A stretch of 64,000 nt of DNA from Arbacia lixula. Lineage: Eukaryota > Echinodermata > Echinoidea > Arbacioida > Arbaciidae. Every line of letters starts with the position of its first letter. Positions within the stretch are counted from its first letter, which is position 1. This document shows, one piece after another, positions 22,851 to 34,630 of the stretch. The notes beneath the pieces were generated by a model that worked only from the letters and a program-made list of their open reading frames with translations, was not told the DNA's origin and did not search any database. Location of the stretch: positions 22,639,879 through 22,703,878 of the forward strand of contig OZ022586.1 in assembly GCA_963669155.1 (NCBI GenBank). The letters run 5' to 3'. The position numbers and the translations under genes are program-made.

Positions 22851-23107
22851 TAAACAGATCCTTGTCTCTATCTAGATCTACGCTAGAATCCAAACCGGTG
22901 CTAGTTCATAAGCGTAGACCTTACTGCGATCAGCCCGCTCACGCAGCTCCCGCTGCGCGGGAGCAGTCCGGTCCGGGGCTAGAGTAGACCATACTGGCGC
23001 CGGCAGCGTACGCGGATAGCTACCCGTTACTCGCCCGTGGAGAATCCGTACTAATCACGTCCCCAAAATCAACTGAATCATTATTCAACGGCAAATAAGT
23101 TGTCTAT

Positions 23108-23190
23108 ATAGGCCGGGTTGGGGTTAGGGTCAGGGGTAGGTTTAGAATTAGGTTTAGTGTTAGGGTCAGGGTTAGGTTTAGGGTTCAAAG
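23108..23190. repeat. Degenerate telomere-like repeat patch
   Basis: Runs of GGGTTAGG, GTTTAGGGTT and TTAGGGTCAGGG variants, close to the metazoan TTAGGG telomere unit but interrupted. GC-rich sequence lies just upstream at 22920-23040. Confidence 0.65.
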
Positions 23191-23279
23191 TCATAAAATT
23201 AGTGGGATATACCAACAGTTATTGCATGATCTGGCGGCTGACATACATGGCGCTACTTTCTGTATGAATTCACTAATTC

Positions 23280-24266
23280 AGATCTGTAAATTTCTATGCC
23301 AGTGACATCTCACTTAGAACTTACGCTAGTAGAATTAATGATGCTAAATCGTTTCTCTAAGAGAATGCTAAGTCGGATATCAGTGACAACTCGTGTATCG
23401 ATACCGGATCAGAATTTTCAGACAAACTAGTAATAGCCTTTCTCATAAAACTCCGCAATAATTGATAAAATGTCAGGTTGAAAAATCATGATTTTGTTAA
23501 ATATGGGGCGAGGTATTGTTTAAAACGTTGATTAGTCTATAACGAGGATGGTTGTGCTATTAATCTCTCATTTTCTTCTGTTAAATCACTTCATTGATTT
23601 TCTAGCTTTCATGCTTTCCATTTTGGTCATATTCATAATATTGAAAGATACCTTAAAGATACTATATGCAAACATGCCATTCTTAAAATAAATATTTGAA
23701 TATTGAAGAAAGGGGTTATCACATGCATATGTTGATATTCACAACTGATGCAAAATCTCAATCAAACGTAGATTTAATCATTAAAAAAGAAATAAGCAAA
23801 CACAAGTGAATTTTCAACCTTTAACAGTGTTAATATGTCGGCGTGCTTAGACTAGCCCTCTGATCTATGGAATGCTCAAATGATACTCGATATTTTGAAA
23901 TATTTGTTAACCTTTTTCATTAATTTTGCCTTCAATTGAGTGATGTTAAACAAGCAAACCCCTTTCCCTGCCACAGCTGATTTAATGCTTAGCAAATTCT
24001 GACAAAATGCAGCAGAAATGTTATCATAGAACGCACATTATGGAAATTCATTCACTTTTCAGTCCGAATTACGCAACTCAGGTTTCCATAAGTCACTATT
24101 GTTCTCAAGGATCGTCCGATCAAGGACAATAGATGCGACAGTGTCTGAGCAGTTCCAGCAATTAGAGCTGAGGTTAGAGTTGTAATAGCTTTGAGAATCA
24201 CCTCAGTGCTAACTATCGGAGTTAGAGCTGAGGTTAGAGCTGTCATCGTGTCGAGAAACGCATCCC
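23280..24266 (-). mobile_element. Non-autonomous DNA transposon, about 1 kb, minus-oriented copy
   Basis: On the minus strand it reads GGGATGCGTTTCTCGACACG and is collinear with the copy at 26686-27678, with many substitutions. Terminal repeats are more decayed at its left end. It carries the internal duplicated word CTAACCTCAGCTCTAA. No transposase frame. Confidence 0.8.
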
Positions 24267-24339
24267 TAGTCTTCAGACATCTGTTTTCCCTCTGCATGGC
24301 AAATACTGAAATAGTATATAATTGATATTTATGTATCAT

Positions 24340-25187
24340 GCAGCTAACATTAGCTTTCCAATTAAGTATAAGTGGGTTCGGACAGGGTCTTTTAAGATAT
24401 GATGTTTTGGGTAAATTAGATGCTCCTCGAGGAAAACTTCAGGCAGAGCTATGTTAAAGTCCAGAGGGATCGAGCACATATAATTGTTTTGGTTTGTGTT
24501 GCTGACTATTCCTTACTCTCTAACTTTATTGAATAAGTTACACATTTTTTAAAGACAATATTAAGAAGGTCTATGTTCTGAGGTCCGTTATTACTATATA
24601 GAAATTGAGAAATGTGTTTTATATTTTTTTACCGGTCTACAAGTAGCATTCCATGGTTTAGTCCATGGTGTGAATAAACCTCCTTTTGTGAACACGTGTC
24701 TAAATAAAGACCTGGTTATTTCATTCATAAACATTTAGAGATTGATGATTTCCAATATTCAGGTTTTTCAGAGAAATTAAGCAGAAGTGATGAAATTGAA
24801 TCTGAAATGATCGTGAGTATGAGATGATGATACCCTGTAAATGATGTTTTTACCAGAAAAACAAAAACAAAATTAGTCTCCCCATCCCCAAAGAAAATCA
24901 CATCAAAGTGTGTTTTTGCTTAAATGAATGACCTTGTTAGCTCTTTTCAGTAATACCCAATTAGTCCTGAGAGCTAGTGCATGTGATTCTGGAGTATGTA
25001 CTATTTTGGTTTTGTTTTGCTCAGGACCACTTTCCATTGAAATGCCCAACTCTTTTTCTTATTTCTTCAGCATTGATACATGAAAGTGAGAATTTAGGGA
25101 GGTTTGTCAATGACGAACATGTTCATCCAAGTTATGTGATGATGAAAGTCATGCTAAACAACACTCCTCATATGTGTCTCTTTGCAG
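24340..25187. other. Stretch without recognised features
   Basis: AT-rich sequence between the first 1-kb transposon and a candidate exon. An acceptor-like TTTCTTCAG occurs near 25069 without a matching donor. Confidence 0.5.
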
Positions 25188-25229
25188 GAGGGGAAAGAGG
25201 ACAATGCAGAGAACCTTCCCTGGAGACAG
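25188..25229 (+). CDS. Candidate 42-nt exon (EGKEDNAENLPWRQ)
   Basis: Acceptor TCTCTTTGCAG, donor GTAACT, phase 0 on both sides. It joins in frame both to the last RPTP exon (21894, phase 0) and to the candidate exon at 26590. The sequence is acidic and does not match a PTP D2 domain, so it is either an alternative tail of the phosphatase, part of another gene, or chance. Confidence 0.3.
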
Positions 25230-25418
25230 GTAACTATTTGTAAAACAAAATGGGTCATCGAGCGATTGTTTTGTTGCCAACTTTCATACAAATATTCTAA
25301 TAATGTGCAATATTTGGTAATTTTGAAGATTAAGAGGATGTTAGCCTTCTGCAACACTAAAATTTGAAGTTGAAAATCTTGTTTGAAAATTTGTTCAGAA
25401 AATCCGTTCTCTAGACCT

Positions 25419-25932
25419 GTGCGTCTTCATTAGCCCAATCAGATGTAATAGTGAGCTAGTTTGAGAATCCGGGGAACTAGCCTGAAGTTGCAATCCCGTC
25501 TTCATTCGCTCAAAAGTCGCGATACGTAAGCTCACTGGGGATACATGAATTATCCCGATGTTTGCACATATGCAGTGTGCGATGGAAAAAGGCCACGACT
25601 GCATGGCTTTGTTTGTGAGCTCTCATTCACGTACATATAAAAACCTATTACGTAAACAATGCCTCATGCACGCTGATGCATGCCGGGATTGAGAAATTTT
25701 CAGGCTAATGAAGACGCTCCGAGCTAGCTCTAGCTAGTTCACAAACTAGCTTGAGCTAGCTCCATCTAGCCCAAGATTTCTTGGGAAATTTTCTCTATCA
25801 AATAGCTAGCTATTTTGCCTGATCTGGCTAATGAAGACACAAATAGCTAGCTATTTCGTGCTCTGGCTAGGCTATCCCAATCAGAACTAGCTACAGTAGA
25901 TATTTCACCACATCAGGCTAATGAAGATGCAC
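25419..25932. mobile_element. MITE-like element with TCTTCATTAGCC ends
   Basis: The ends GCGTCTTCATTAGCC and GGCTAATGAAGATGC are inverted repeats. Further copies of GGCTAATGAAGAC occur inside near 25705 and 25825, between AGCTAGCT-rich stretches. About 510 bp, no coding capacity. Confidence 0.65.
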
Positions 25933-26589
25933 CTTCTGAGAATTATGACTTCTGTTTTTATAAAAGGTCGCCACAACCAAAAATCAGTGCATTAACTAAG
26001 ACAGAACATTGGTTTTGATTACTACATGTACTTCTAACATGAGAAGTACATTGTTTTAGAGGCAGTGTCAATGTTATTGCAAGGTCAAATGAGATGTGAG
26101 ATATGAGATAATGGAACCCATTTAACAAATTATTAGGACTTATATGTTTTTCAGTTGTGGAGTTATGACCTCGATCAGTATGGTGTATAAATGTAAAGTT
26201 ACCACAGCCAAAAAAAATCATGCAATGACTTGCTGATATAAAAGCATACTCTAGTTTTACAATGGATTTGATCTTATTACTTCACATTAAAAGTATGAAA
26301 TCTTTTAGTCTAAAATTGTGCATCATTGAATCATCATCTATCTGCAGTAGAAATTTTAGATAATTCTTTTTTTGTTGTTGTTGCAAAAGGTTGCCCCCTC
26401 CCCTTCAATAATTCTGATATACATAGACTTGGCCAGCACATGAACACAAGTTCAAGTAGAAGTGTTTCATATTCACTCATAAAAAAAAAAAATATTTTAT
26501 ATGCAGATTTGAACAGCTTCCTTTGTTCCTCAAATGTATACCTTTAACTGAATAGATCCAAAATGTATTTGGTAACACCTTTGCTACAG

Positions 26590-26742
26590 GAAGGACAGGC
26601 GTCACAGGACCAATTGACTAGGCAAGCTCATCAGACATCACAGGACCAGATGACCAGCCACGACCATCAGGCGTCAAAGGACCAGGGGCGCGTTTCTCAA
26701 CACGATGACAACTCTAACCTCAGCTCTAACTCTGATAGTTAG
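26590..26742 (+). CDS. Candidate terminal exon, interrupted by a transposon
   Basis: Acceptor TTGCTACAG, phase 0. Encodes two and a half copies of a 12-residue unit (GQASQDQLTRQA, HQTSQDQMTSHD, HQASKDQ). The frame then runs into a DNA transposon at 26686 and stops at 26740-26742. If the transposon and one CAG are removed, the frame resumes as MTR and stops at TAA 27691-27693. This supports the idea of an ancestral coding exon. The product is unrecognised, and linkage to the RPTP is only phase-compatible. Confidence 0.35.
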   Translation, partial: EGQASQDQLTRQAHQTSQDQMTSHDHQASKDQGRVSQHDDNSNLSSNSDS

Positions 26743-27678
26743 CACCGAGGTGATTCTCAAAGCTATAAACTCTAACCTCAGCTCTAAATGCTGGAATTGC
26801 TCGGACCCTGTCGCATCTCTTGTTCTCGATTGGACGATCCTTGAGAACAATAGTGACTTACGGAAACCTGAGTTGCGTAATTCAGACTGTGAAAAATAAA
26901 TGAATTTGCATAATGTGCGTTCTATGATAACATTTCTGCTGCATTTTGTCAGAATTTGCTAAGAATAAAATCAGCTGTGGCAGGGAAAGGGGTTTGCTTG
27001 TTTAATATCACTTCATTGAACGCGAGATTCATGAAAAAGGTTTACAAATATTTCAAAATGTTGAGTATCATTCGAGCATTCCGTAGATCAGAGGGCTAGT
27101 CTAAGCAATCCAACTTTTAACACTGTTTAATGTTGAAACTTCACTCATGTTCGCTTCTTTATTTTTGAATGATTTAGTTAAGGTTTGATTGAGAGTTTTC
27201 CATCAGTTGTGAATATCAACACATGCATGTGATTACCCCTTTCTTCAATATTCAGACATTTATTTTAAGAATGGCATGTTTGTGTAGACTATCATTTACA
27301 TTATATCTTTCAACACAAATATGACCAAAATGGAAGGCGTTGAAGAAAATCGATGAATTGATTTAACGGAATAAAATGAGGGATCTTCATGAAAATGATG
27401 CGTTACACATCAAGCCATAGAATTATCAACGTTTTAAACAATACTTCGCCCCATAGTTAACAAAATTACAATTATTTCAACCTGATATTTTATCAATTAT
27501 TGCAGAGTTTCGTGAGAAAGGCTATCAATTTGTCTGAAAAAAGTCTGATCCGGTATCAATTCACGAGATGTCAGTGATATCCGACTTAGCATTCTCTTTG
27601 AGAATCGGTTTAGTATCATTGGCGCTAACGTGAGTTCTAAATTAGATGTTACTGGCATCGAAATGCAGAAACAGGCCC
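26686..27678 (+). mobile_element. Non-autonomous DNA transposon, 993 bp, plus-oriented copy
   Basis: Begins GGGCGCGTTTCTCAACACGA and ends AAATGCAGAAACAGGCCC, giving short inverted ends (GGGC--GTTTCT). CAG at 26683-26685 and 27679-27681 is a plausible three-base duplication. It is inserted in the third unit of a coding repeat. No transposase. Confidence 0.75.
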
Positions 27679-27956
27679 CAGATGACCAGATAATTTCTAC
27701 CTTCTCCACTTCCACTTGTAATTTTTTTCATATCTGCATCCTTTCAATCTTCTACTCTTTCCATCTTACCTTGGATAGAGGGAGGGGGTATCGGGGACAG
27801 TGAAAAGAGGAATGCAAATTTTTTAATTAATTTCCAATTTGCAATGTTTTTTGACTCGCCATGGTACTATTTACGTATTATTATGGATTTTTTTCTTTGT
27901 CTTATTATTTCTGTTTTTTTTTTAATCTGTTACAAAACATTTTATGTTGTAAACTT

Positions 27957-29750
27957 TATTTCTATCTCTATCTCTAGCCTATTTCTCTCCACTGATGAAG
28001 GAAGGCCTCATCATTTTTCTATTTTGATCTATTTTGTGCCGTTCGTTTCCATGTCATACTACCATATTCTCTAATATCGTCAATCCACCTCCTACTTTGC
28101 CTGCCTCTTCTTCTGGTGTTAGCCCTGGGGGTTCAGATGGTTGATTTATTAGTCCATCTATCATCTTTCCTCCTAGCTAGATGACCAGCCCACCTCCATT
28201 TCTTTGATTTAATTTCCTGTACTTTGGTTTTCTTTCTCAAATCCTGGTTTCTAACTTTGTCCCTCTTTGTAACACCAATCATGATTCTTTCCATACCCTT
28301 TTCGGTTACTCTAAGTTTTCTCTCCAGTCTCTTAGTTGTGGTCCATGTTTCTGCTCCATAAGAGAGCACAGGTATGATGCATTGGTTGAACATCTGTTTC
28401 TTGAGAGAAAGAGGGAGCTTCTCATCACGAAAGATAAAGTTGAGCTTGCCAAATTTTGCCCAAGCCAACTGAATCCTTCTATTCACTTCCCCTGCTGTTT
28501 CATTTTCTATGGAGATATTTTTGCCCAAATATATGTAGTTGTCTACCTTTTCTACGGTCCTCCCCCGAACTGTGATTTTGTGTTCTTTGAATCTACTGCT
28601 CATCATTACCTTTGTCTTTGTGATATTCATTTTCAGTCCAGCTTTTCTACTTTCTTCACGTAGTTCTCGGACCATTTTCTCCAGTTCCTGAGGTGTATGG
28701 CTAAGTAGTAAAATGTCATCTGCAAATCTGAGGTGTGTCAGGTGTTCGCCATCCACCACTATTCCCAATGATAATCAATCAAGGTTTCTGAAGACATCCT
28801 CAATAGCTGCAGTGAAGAGCTTTGGTGAGATGGGGTTACCTTGTCTTACCCCTTTCAGGATTTTAAAGGCATTTGTTGTAGTGCTTTCTAGATGTACACG
28901 GGCACTAGAGTCCTTATAGATGGTCTTAATTAGGCGAATGTACTTTCCATCTGTGACCTGCTTTTCTAAGGCATTGAATAATGACTGATGGTCTAGGCAG
29001 TCAAATGCCTTCTCGTAATCAACAAAGCTGCAGCAGATGTCAAAACGGTATTCCTTTGCCTTCTTGATTATCTGGCTTAAGGTGTGGAGATGTTCTGATG
29101 TTCTGATGTTCTGTATCCTGTACGAAACCAGCTTGTTCCCGTGGTTGATTTTCATCAAGCTGTTTCTCTACCCTAGCAAGAAAAATTTGTGTGAACATTT
29201 TGTATATATGAGGCAACAGACTAATGGGCCTGTAGTTTTTGATGTCCTTCATGTCCCCTTTCTTGGACAGTATGATAACTTTTGATTTGTTCCACTGGGT
29301 AGGTACCTGTTCCATTTGCATGATCTTGTTGAACAGTTTTGTTAGGATTGATATGGTGTCCTCGCCCCCCAAATTAATAATATCTGCAGTCATTTGATCC
29401 TCCACTGGAACCTTTCCCCTTTTCATGTGATATAAAGCACTCTTCACCTCTTCCTTTAGTATTGGTGGAACATCATTTGATTTCTCATTCCAGTCCTCAT
29501 TTACTCTCCAATCTGGTCGGTCTGTGCAATAGAGTTCTCTATAGAAGTCCTCAATCGCTTGAGTAATCTCTTCTTTATCGGTAACTTCTGTCCCATCTTT
29601 TGTTTTCAGTGATGACAGAAGCTTTCTGCCCCTCTCTAACTTTCTGTTGATGATTTTTGGTCCTTTGTGGTTTACTAGCTTTATTTGCCAGTTGACAAAT
29701 TTCGGGTTTTTTTATGACAGACAGAATATCTTGTATATTGTATATTGAAA
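27957..29750 (-). pseudogene. Dead RTE-like LINE, reverse transcriptase and C-terminal region
   Basis: Reads on the minus strand from about 29750 to 27957. Motifs in order: NYRPISLLPHIYKMF, FVDYEKAFD, GVRQGNPISPKLF, HLRFADDILLLSHT (catalytic ADD present), GLKMNITKTKVM, VLSYGAETWT, KWRWAGHLARR and RWIDDI. Breaks: a frame change near 29450-29580, another near 29040-29158, an in-frame TGA at 28775-28777 and another near 28130. The endonuclease is missing (5' truncated). The 3' end is a short TAGAGA-type tandem (27958-27976), as RTE elements often have. Confidence 0.85.
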
Positions 29751-29752
29751 TA

Positions 29753-30000
29753 CAGTTGGCAGCAAAATTATTCAACCCCCCCCCCCTCTCATTTTTGACA
29801 TTCTGTCATAATGAATAACATTGCAACAGCAGGTTGCTACTAAACCATTAAGATAGTGAGCAGACAGTTAATTACTAAAGAATACCAGAGAAGAAAATCA
29901 AAGTTTACTTCAAAGTTCATCTGAAATTGCAATTTGCGCCGAGAAAGCATGTTGCAAAATTATTCAACCCCCCTATTTTCACACAAGAAAGGAATGTACA
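29753..30000. mobile_element. One end of a Tc1/mariner-like element (IR/DR type)
   Basis: TA followed by CAGTTGGCAGCAAAATTATT, with GCAAAATTATTCAACCCCC present again 192 bp further in (29762 and 29954). Two direct repeats inside one terminal repeat is the IR/DR layout of Tc1-like transposons. The matching right end was not found intact; a weak GGTTGAATAAATTT lies near 31092. Confidence 0.55.
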
Positions 30001-30116
30001 CATGTACCTAGTGAACACAGTTATCTTAAAGAAAATGTTTTGGATTGTCTTCTTTTTTTTATAGTTCTATAAAAAAAAAAACAAATCGTCCAAGTTTGAA
30101 GAAAATCTAAAAGATC

Positions 30117-30185
30117 AAGATACTTTGACCTTATTTGGTTTCTATTTCTAAATCAAATAGAAACTAAATAAGGTCAAAGCATCTT
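30117..30185. repeat. Short perfect-stem hairpin
   Basis: Arms of 31 bp (30117-30147 and 30155-30185) with about two mismatches and a loop of seven bases. It may be the core of a small foldback element. Confidence 0.7.
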
Positions 30186-32139
30186 GAAAAGTATTGAATT
30201 TTCTTTAAACATAGTAGGTTGGTGTCCCATTAGGATTGGCTGATAAGAGTCATTTTTAGTACATGAGGTTATACTTGCAGTTCATAGGTTATTTGAATTC
30301 TACTTGCATGTGTCATGAATGGCTGTGCTTTAAAGACGGGGGGGGGGGGGCATAATTATCAACTGTGTACAGGTTTCTGAATCTAATTTCATTCAAAAAT
30401 GAATAGTATTAAGTCTTGTGATCTGGAATTTGTGAGTGCTCAGTATACATGTATCTCTTTATCATTACCTACCTGTAGTAGAAATTAACATGAGAAAAGG
30501 TTTCAATCATTTCACAGATAATAATTGCTTGAAATTTTTACAAAAGTGCGTGAAATTTAATTTGCAATGGTATCACTTTTTCTAATTTCCCTCAAAATTT
30601 TGCTTTCAGCGGTTGAACAGGGGCTTTAATGTCTGCGTATTTAGATGAATATGTTATCAAATATGTGTAATTAAAGAGAGCTTTAAGAAGTTCATGCGGT
30701 TTGTGGTATTTTAGAGATGTTTTATAAAGAGTTTTAAACATTTTCATATAACAGGTGTATGTCATTAATATCCCCTGAATTTGTTGAGGTAATGGTAGTA
30801 ATTGTACATAATTTCACTGAAAAAAAAAACAATCATTATTGTTGACAGGAAACTTCAGATTTATTGATTTGAATGTTAGTTGGTGCTAAATTTTTTGGTG
30901 GTTGTGACCATAAAATCAGGTACAATTTGTAACGTTTTGATATCTTATGGCATGTATTTGAATGATGTTCTCCTAAATGTGCGATACTATTTTGAAATTT
31001 AGTTTGAATTTGAATTTGTATTTCGAGACCTGCATCACAGGGAGGTCACTTAAATGACATTCATGTACTATAATTCATGTGCACCTTGCAACGGTTGAAT
31101 AAATTTATAACTTTTTAACATTTAATTAAATGCATTGTTAATACAGTTACATTTAGTGTCATGTGTCTCCTTCATGGTCTTTGCTTTTGTGTACGGCTTT
31201 CGTTTGTTCCTCCATTTCATGTTCGTCCAAGTATAATCATCTGCTTATTCCAAAGTGCTAAAAGTGAGGTACAAACAATATTTCTGTATTTAATTTCAGA
31301 TGAAAAAAAACAAACATTTTTTTCGTGTTTTTATGAGTTCCTGTTCTGAATGTGTCCATGGACGTGGAATGTGCAGAGAGTGTGTGTTTACGTTTGTTGT
31401 ACATAGTGTGACAGTGCAAATATGCCACGTTTTAACTACATGTATATGTACTATATACAATGATACTTGACTGAGTGACTGTGATTGCTATGAATCAAAT
31501 ACACCCCTACCCCGGCCCCCTCTCCACATCCCAGCCTACTGGCATTACCATTCAATAATCAACAAAATGGCCATTAATTTATGAGGGTACACAATTTATA
31601 TTGAAGTCTGAATGTATTGGGGATCAACTCATTTTTCACAAATTTAGTTGATTAACACCATCTGTACTCATTGTAATAGAGTCAATGGACATGACTGTCT
31701 GACTTGCGGCTTGTAAGCAATCTGAAATGCATAAGTTGGTCGAGGGTACGGTGCAGCTACCCAACAGAATATGGAACAGAAACGCAACTCTCTTTTGGCA
31801 TGTACTCAATCTGCATCTATTGTACATACAGCTAGCTATGGGCAGCACTGAAACTGCACTGCTAAGAATAAAATGAGTGTTGCATCTGCATAGCTAGCTA
31901 GCTGATGCGTGCAGCGCGCGCAGAGCAGCTCGCGCTCATAGCTCAAATCAGGCAGGCGCGCCGTCGAGTCGACCGGTCACGTCAGGGCCAGGGCGCGCCA
32001 GGGTACGGTTTCTGGGACAGTGCGCGCACAAACGCGTGCATATATAATTAGATGAGTTGACTGCGTATAGGTTGTGTGTATACAGTGCATAACAGATATA
32101 GATAAGCTATGTGTAACATGCTTATCTGTGTAAAGTATG

Positions 32140-32176
<37 letters not shown>

Positions 32177-32479
32177 GGATAGCTGCTCTCAGTCACCATA
32201 GCTCTCTGTGTACCCCGTATGTGTTGTTGTGTGTGTGTGTGCGGGGGCAGCATCATAGAGCTGGACAGCATAGCTAGCTCTCTAGACTGCAACTAGGCAT
32301 GAGCTATGTGTACATACATGTGTCCACGACCTACGCATTAATTTTCTACAATACTAGCCATCTCTCTGTGCGTACTCTGTGCATGTGCATAAGGCATACT
32401 TTATGCCTTATGCACAGAGTAATTAGGGGTCAGCTACAGTAGCTGTTTCTTTCACTAAAATAATCATGGAAAAAATGCA
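30186..32479. other. Stretch without recognised genes; GC-rich patch and microsatellite
   Basis: Mostly AT-rich. 31900-32060 is GC- and CpG-rich with AGCTAGCT and GGCGCGCC words. (GT)n lies at about 32141-32173. A 15-bp-stem hairpin (TGTGCATAAGGCATA, loop CTT) is at 32384-32416. No gene could be attached to the CpG-rich patch. Confidence 0.55.
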
Positions 32480-33790
32480 ATGCGATCGTACTGTGAGTTA
32501 CGGAAGTTTGATACCCAGACTCTTTACATTATCTTTACAAAGCAAAGTCAAAATCAAAGTAAATCTGTGTACGGTGGAATTCATGGTATTGGTGTCTTAA
32601 TTAGAGAAAAAATATTGAATTATGTGTTAGGTTTGGATTCGAAATGCAATATCAGAAACAATATTTTGGATAATATATCAGTGAAAAAGCTTTCGGATTT
32701 TCATTTATGTTAGGTATCGTTTATAAATATTTCCCCAGAACATTCTTATTATTATATAATGAATCTACTGATGACATTGCTGCTGATTTGATAATGTTGA
32801 AGAACGTGCATAATTTACCGTTTTGCCTTTTAGGAGATTCCAATGCTACTTAACCGGGTGTGAAAGTGAATAAATGGAAGATGTTAATCGTTGTAATATG
32901 TATTTTATAGATAAATCTGATAGTGTTATGTCCGATCAACATTTTTTACTGTGTAATACAGGTTCGGTAATATGAACAGAGGCAACACAAGAAACGGCAA
33001 GAAATTTCTTGAAAGGCGTAGGGGCTTTAACCTTGTTGCTAATGGCCATGTTGGAGCAGATCTAAACACAATCCCATCATTCTGAATATAACGTGTGTGT
33101 GGGGGGGGGGGGGGGGGGGGGTGGGGGGCATAATGTCCCCCCCCCCCCCCCGTAAAAACAACAAGCTTTGAAATACCCCGGGAGTATAATAATAACCCTA
33201 ATAATTAGGGTAACAGTCTTACTATATTTTGAAGTATGATCATTGCTGCCATGAAACGCTTACAAAAATCACGCGGTTATTTTCAAAATGATGTGGTTGT
33301 GTTTGTCAGATAGAAGAGTTTTGAACAGTTTGTTTCTGAAAAATTTCAAGGGAAAGATATTCTTCCTCGTAAAATTGATGGAGCTACACATATATATACA
33401 AAAAAATATATATACAAGCTCTTTACTCTACTTTACGCAGATGATAGAATTAAGTTCTTGCAAAATCTGAAAGTGAACTTCAACTTGCATTAGATGCGTT
33501 ATCTGTACACTGCAAAAGGTGGTTAAAAAAGTCATCTTTTCTCGTGGGGAAGTACGGAGGATTCCAATTTTTAGGTTTGATAATAACGTGGTTGAAGTTG
33601 TTGATCTCGGTACCACCTATGATTATGATACATTTCGCAAAGCACAAATCAATAATAAAGCAGCTGAATCAAGCAAGAAGGGGAAACAGTCTTTTGTCAA
33701 AAACATACCAATTTAAAATACCTATTGATATTCTCTTGGAGTTATTTGATCAACGTGTTTTACCTATGGAAGCGAACTGATCAGTGATAG
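32480..33790 (+). pseudogene. Fossil LINE, plus strand (endonuclease and RT fragments)
   Basis: Endonuclease-like pieces: VYGGIHGIGVLIREKI, LGDSNAT and NRGNTRNGKKFLE ... LVANGHVGAD (to about 33060). After a G/C homopolymer block come RT pieces: TLLYADD near 33435 and FSRGEVRRIPIFRFDNNVVE near 33538, then PIDILLELFDQRVLP near 33720. Frameshifts and a large internal deletion separate them. The motif order fits a non-LTR element of a lineage different from the two other LINEs here. Confidence 0.7.
33101..33151. repeat. Poly-G tract followed by poly-C tract
   Basis: About 21 G, TGGGGGG, then CATAATGT and about 15 C, all inside the plus-strand LINE fossil. Self-complementary; the length could be an assembly estimate. 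Confidence 0.8.
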
Positions 33791-34105
33791 TAAATAGTAT
33801 ACTAAAACGGACATAATATCTCACAAGGTGACATGGGATCAATAGATTGTCATTGTCATCGTCATTGTCATTGTCATTGTTGTAGTATTTGCTTATTAGT
33901 TCGCTTTGAAACACTTTTAGTTTAGCAGTTATGACAATCTGAAAAAGTTCAGTATAGTAGTTTGAATGCTCCAACCTCACAACTCTCTCGATCCAATAGG
34001 GCGGGAAATCGTTCTTTGCGGTCAAACGGACGGCGAGGCGAATACATTATTTTTTGGTTAGAAAATACTTGTTTGCATATATCCTTCAGTAAACATGTTT
34101 TGTTT

Positions 34106-34112
34106 TGTGTGC

Positions 34113-34154
<42 letters not shown>

Positions 34155-34181
34155 GTGCGTGTTTGTGTGCTGCGTGTGTGC

Positions 34182-34214
<33 letters not shown>
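34106..34214. repeat. (GT)n microsatellite, interrupted
   Basis: Two long GT runs separated by a GTAGGTGCGTGTTTGTGTGC-like interruption. The long Cys/Val and Thr/His frames over it are artefacts of the repeat. Confidence 0.95.
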
Positions 34215-34216
<2 letters not shown>

Positions 34217-34630
34217 TTTGGGTGTGTGGATGAAGGTGTTGGGAGTATGTTCAAACGGGGGAGGGGGTGGGAGAATAAATAGACAACGCTTTCCTCTCAA
34301 GATTCTTGATTGTACAATAATGTTTTGTAAACAATATATGAACATATACTTTTTTGTCCTTTTTTAAGACTATTGCAATTTATGTTTAATTCAAAATGTA
34401 AATGTACAATGTATCGGGTTTAATTAAGAATGATTTCTTCAATTGATTTGAGAGAAAATAAAAAATATATTTAAAAAAAACGGGAGGAGAAATAGACGGG
34501 GATCACAATAAATCATTCCTTAAAAAATATTGTACTAAGAAAAAAAAATATTGTGAGGGACGCATGCAGGAGCACTGTATAAAAATTATTTACTTTCTCA
34601 TCTCGAGGATTTCAAGATTGCTAATTGTGT

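Noticed and set aside
31900-32060. CpG-rich patch as a gene promoter
   Set aside because: No exon or transcription-start context could be tied to it; recorded only as a composition feature.
33949-34367. Cys/Val-rich and Thr/His-rich frames of about 100 codons
   Set aside because: They are translations of the (GT)n microsatellite.
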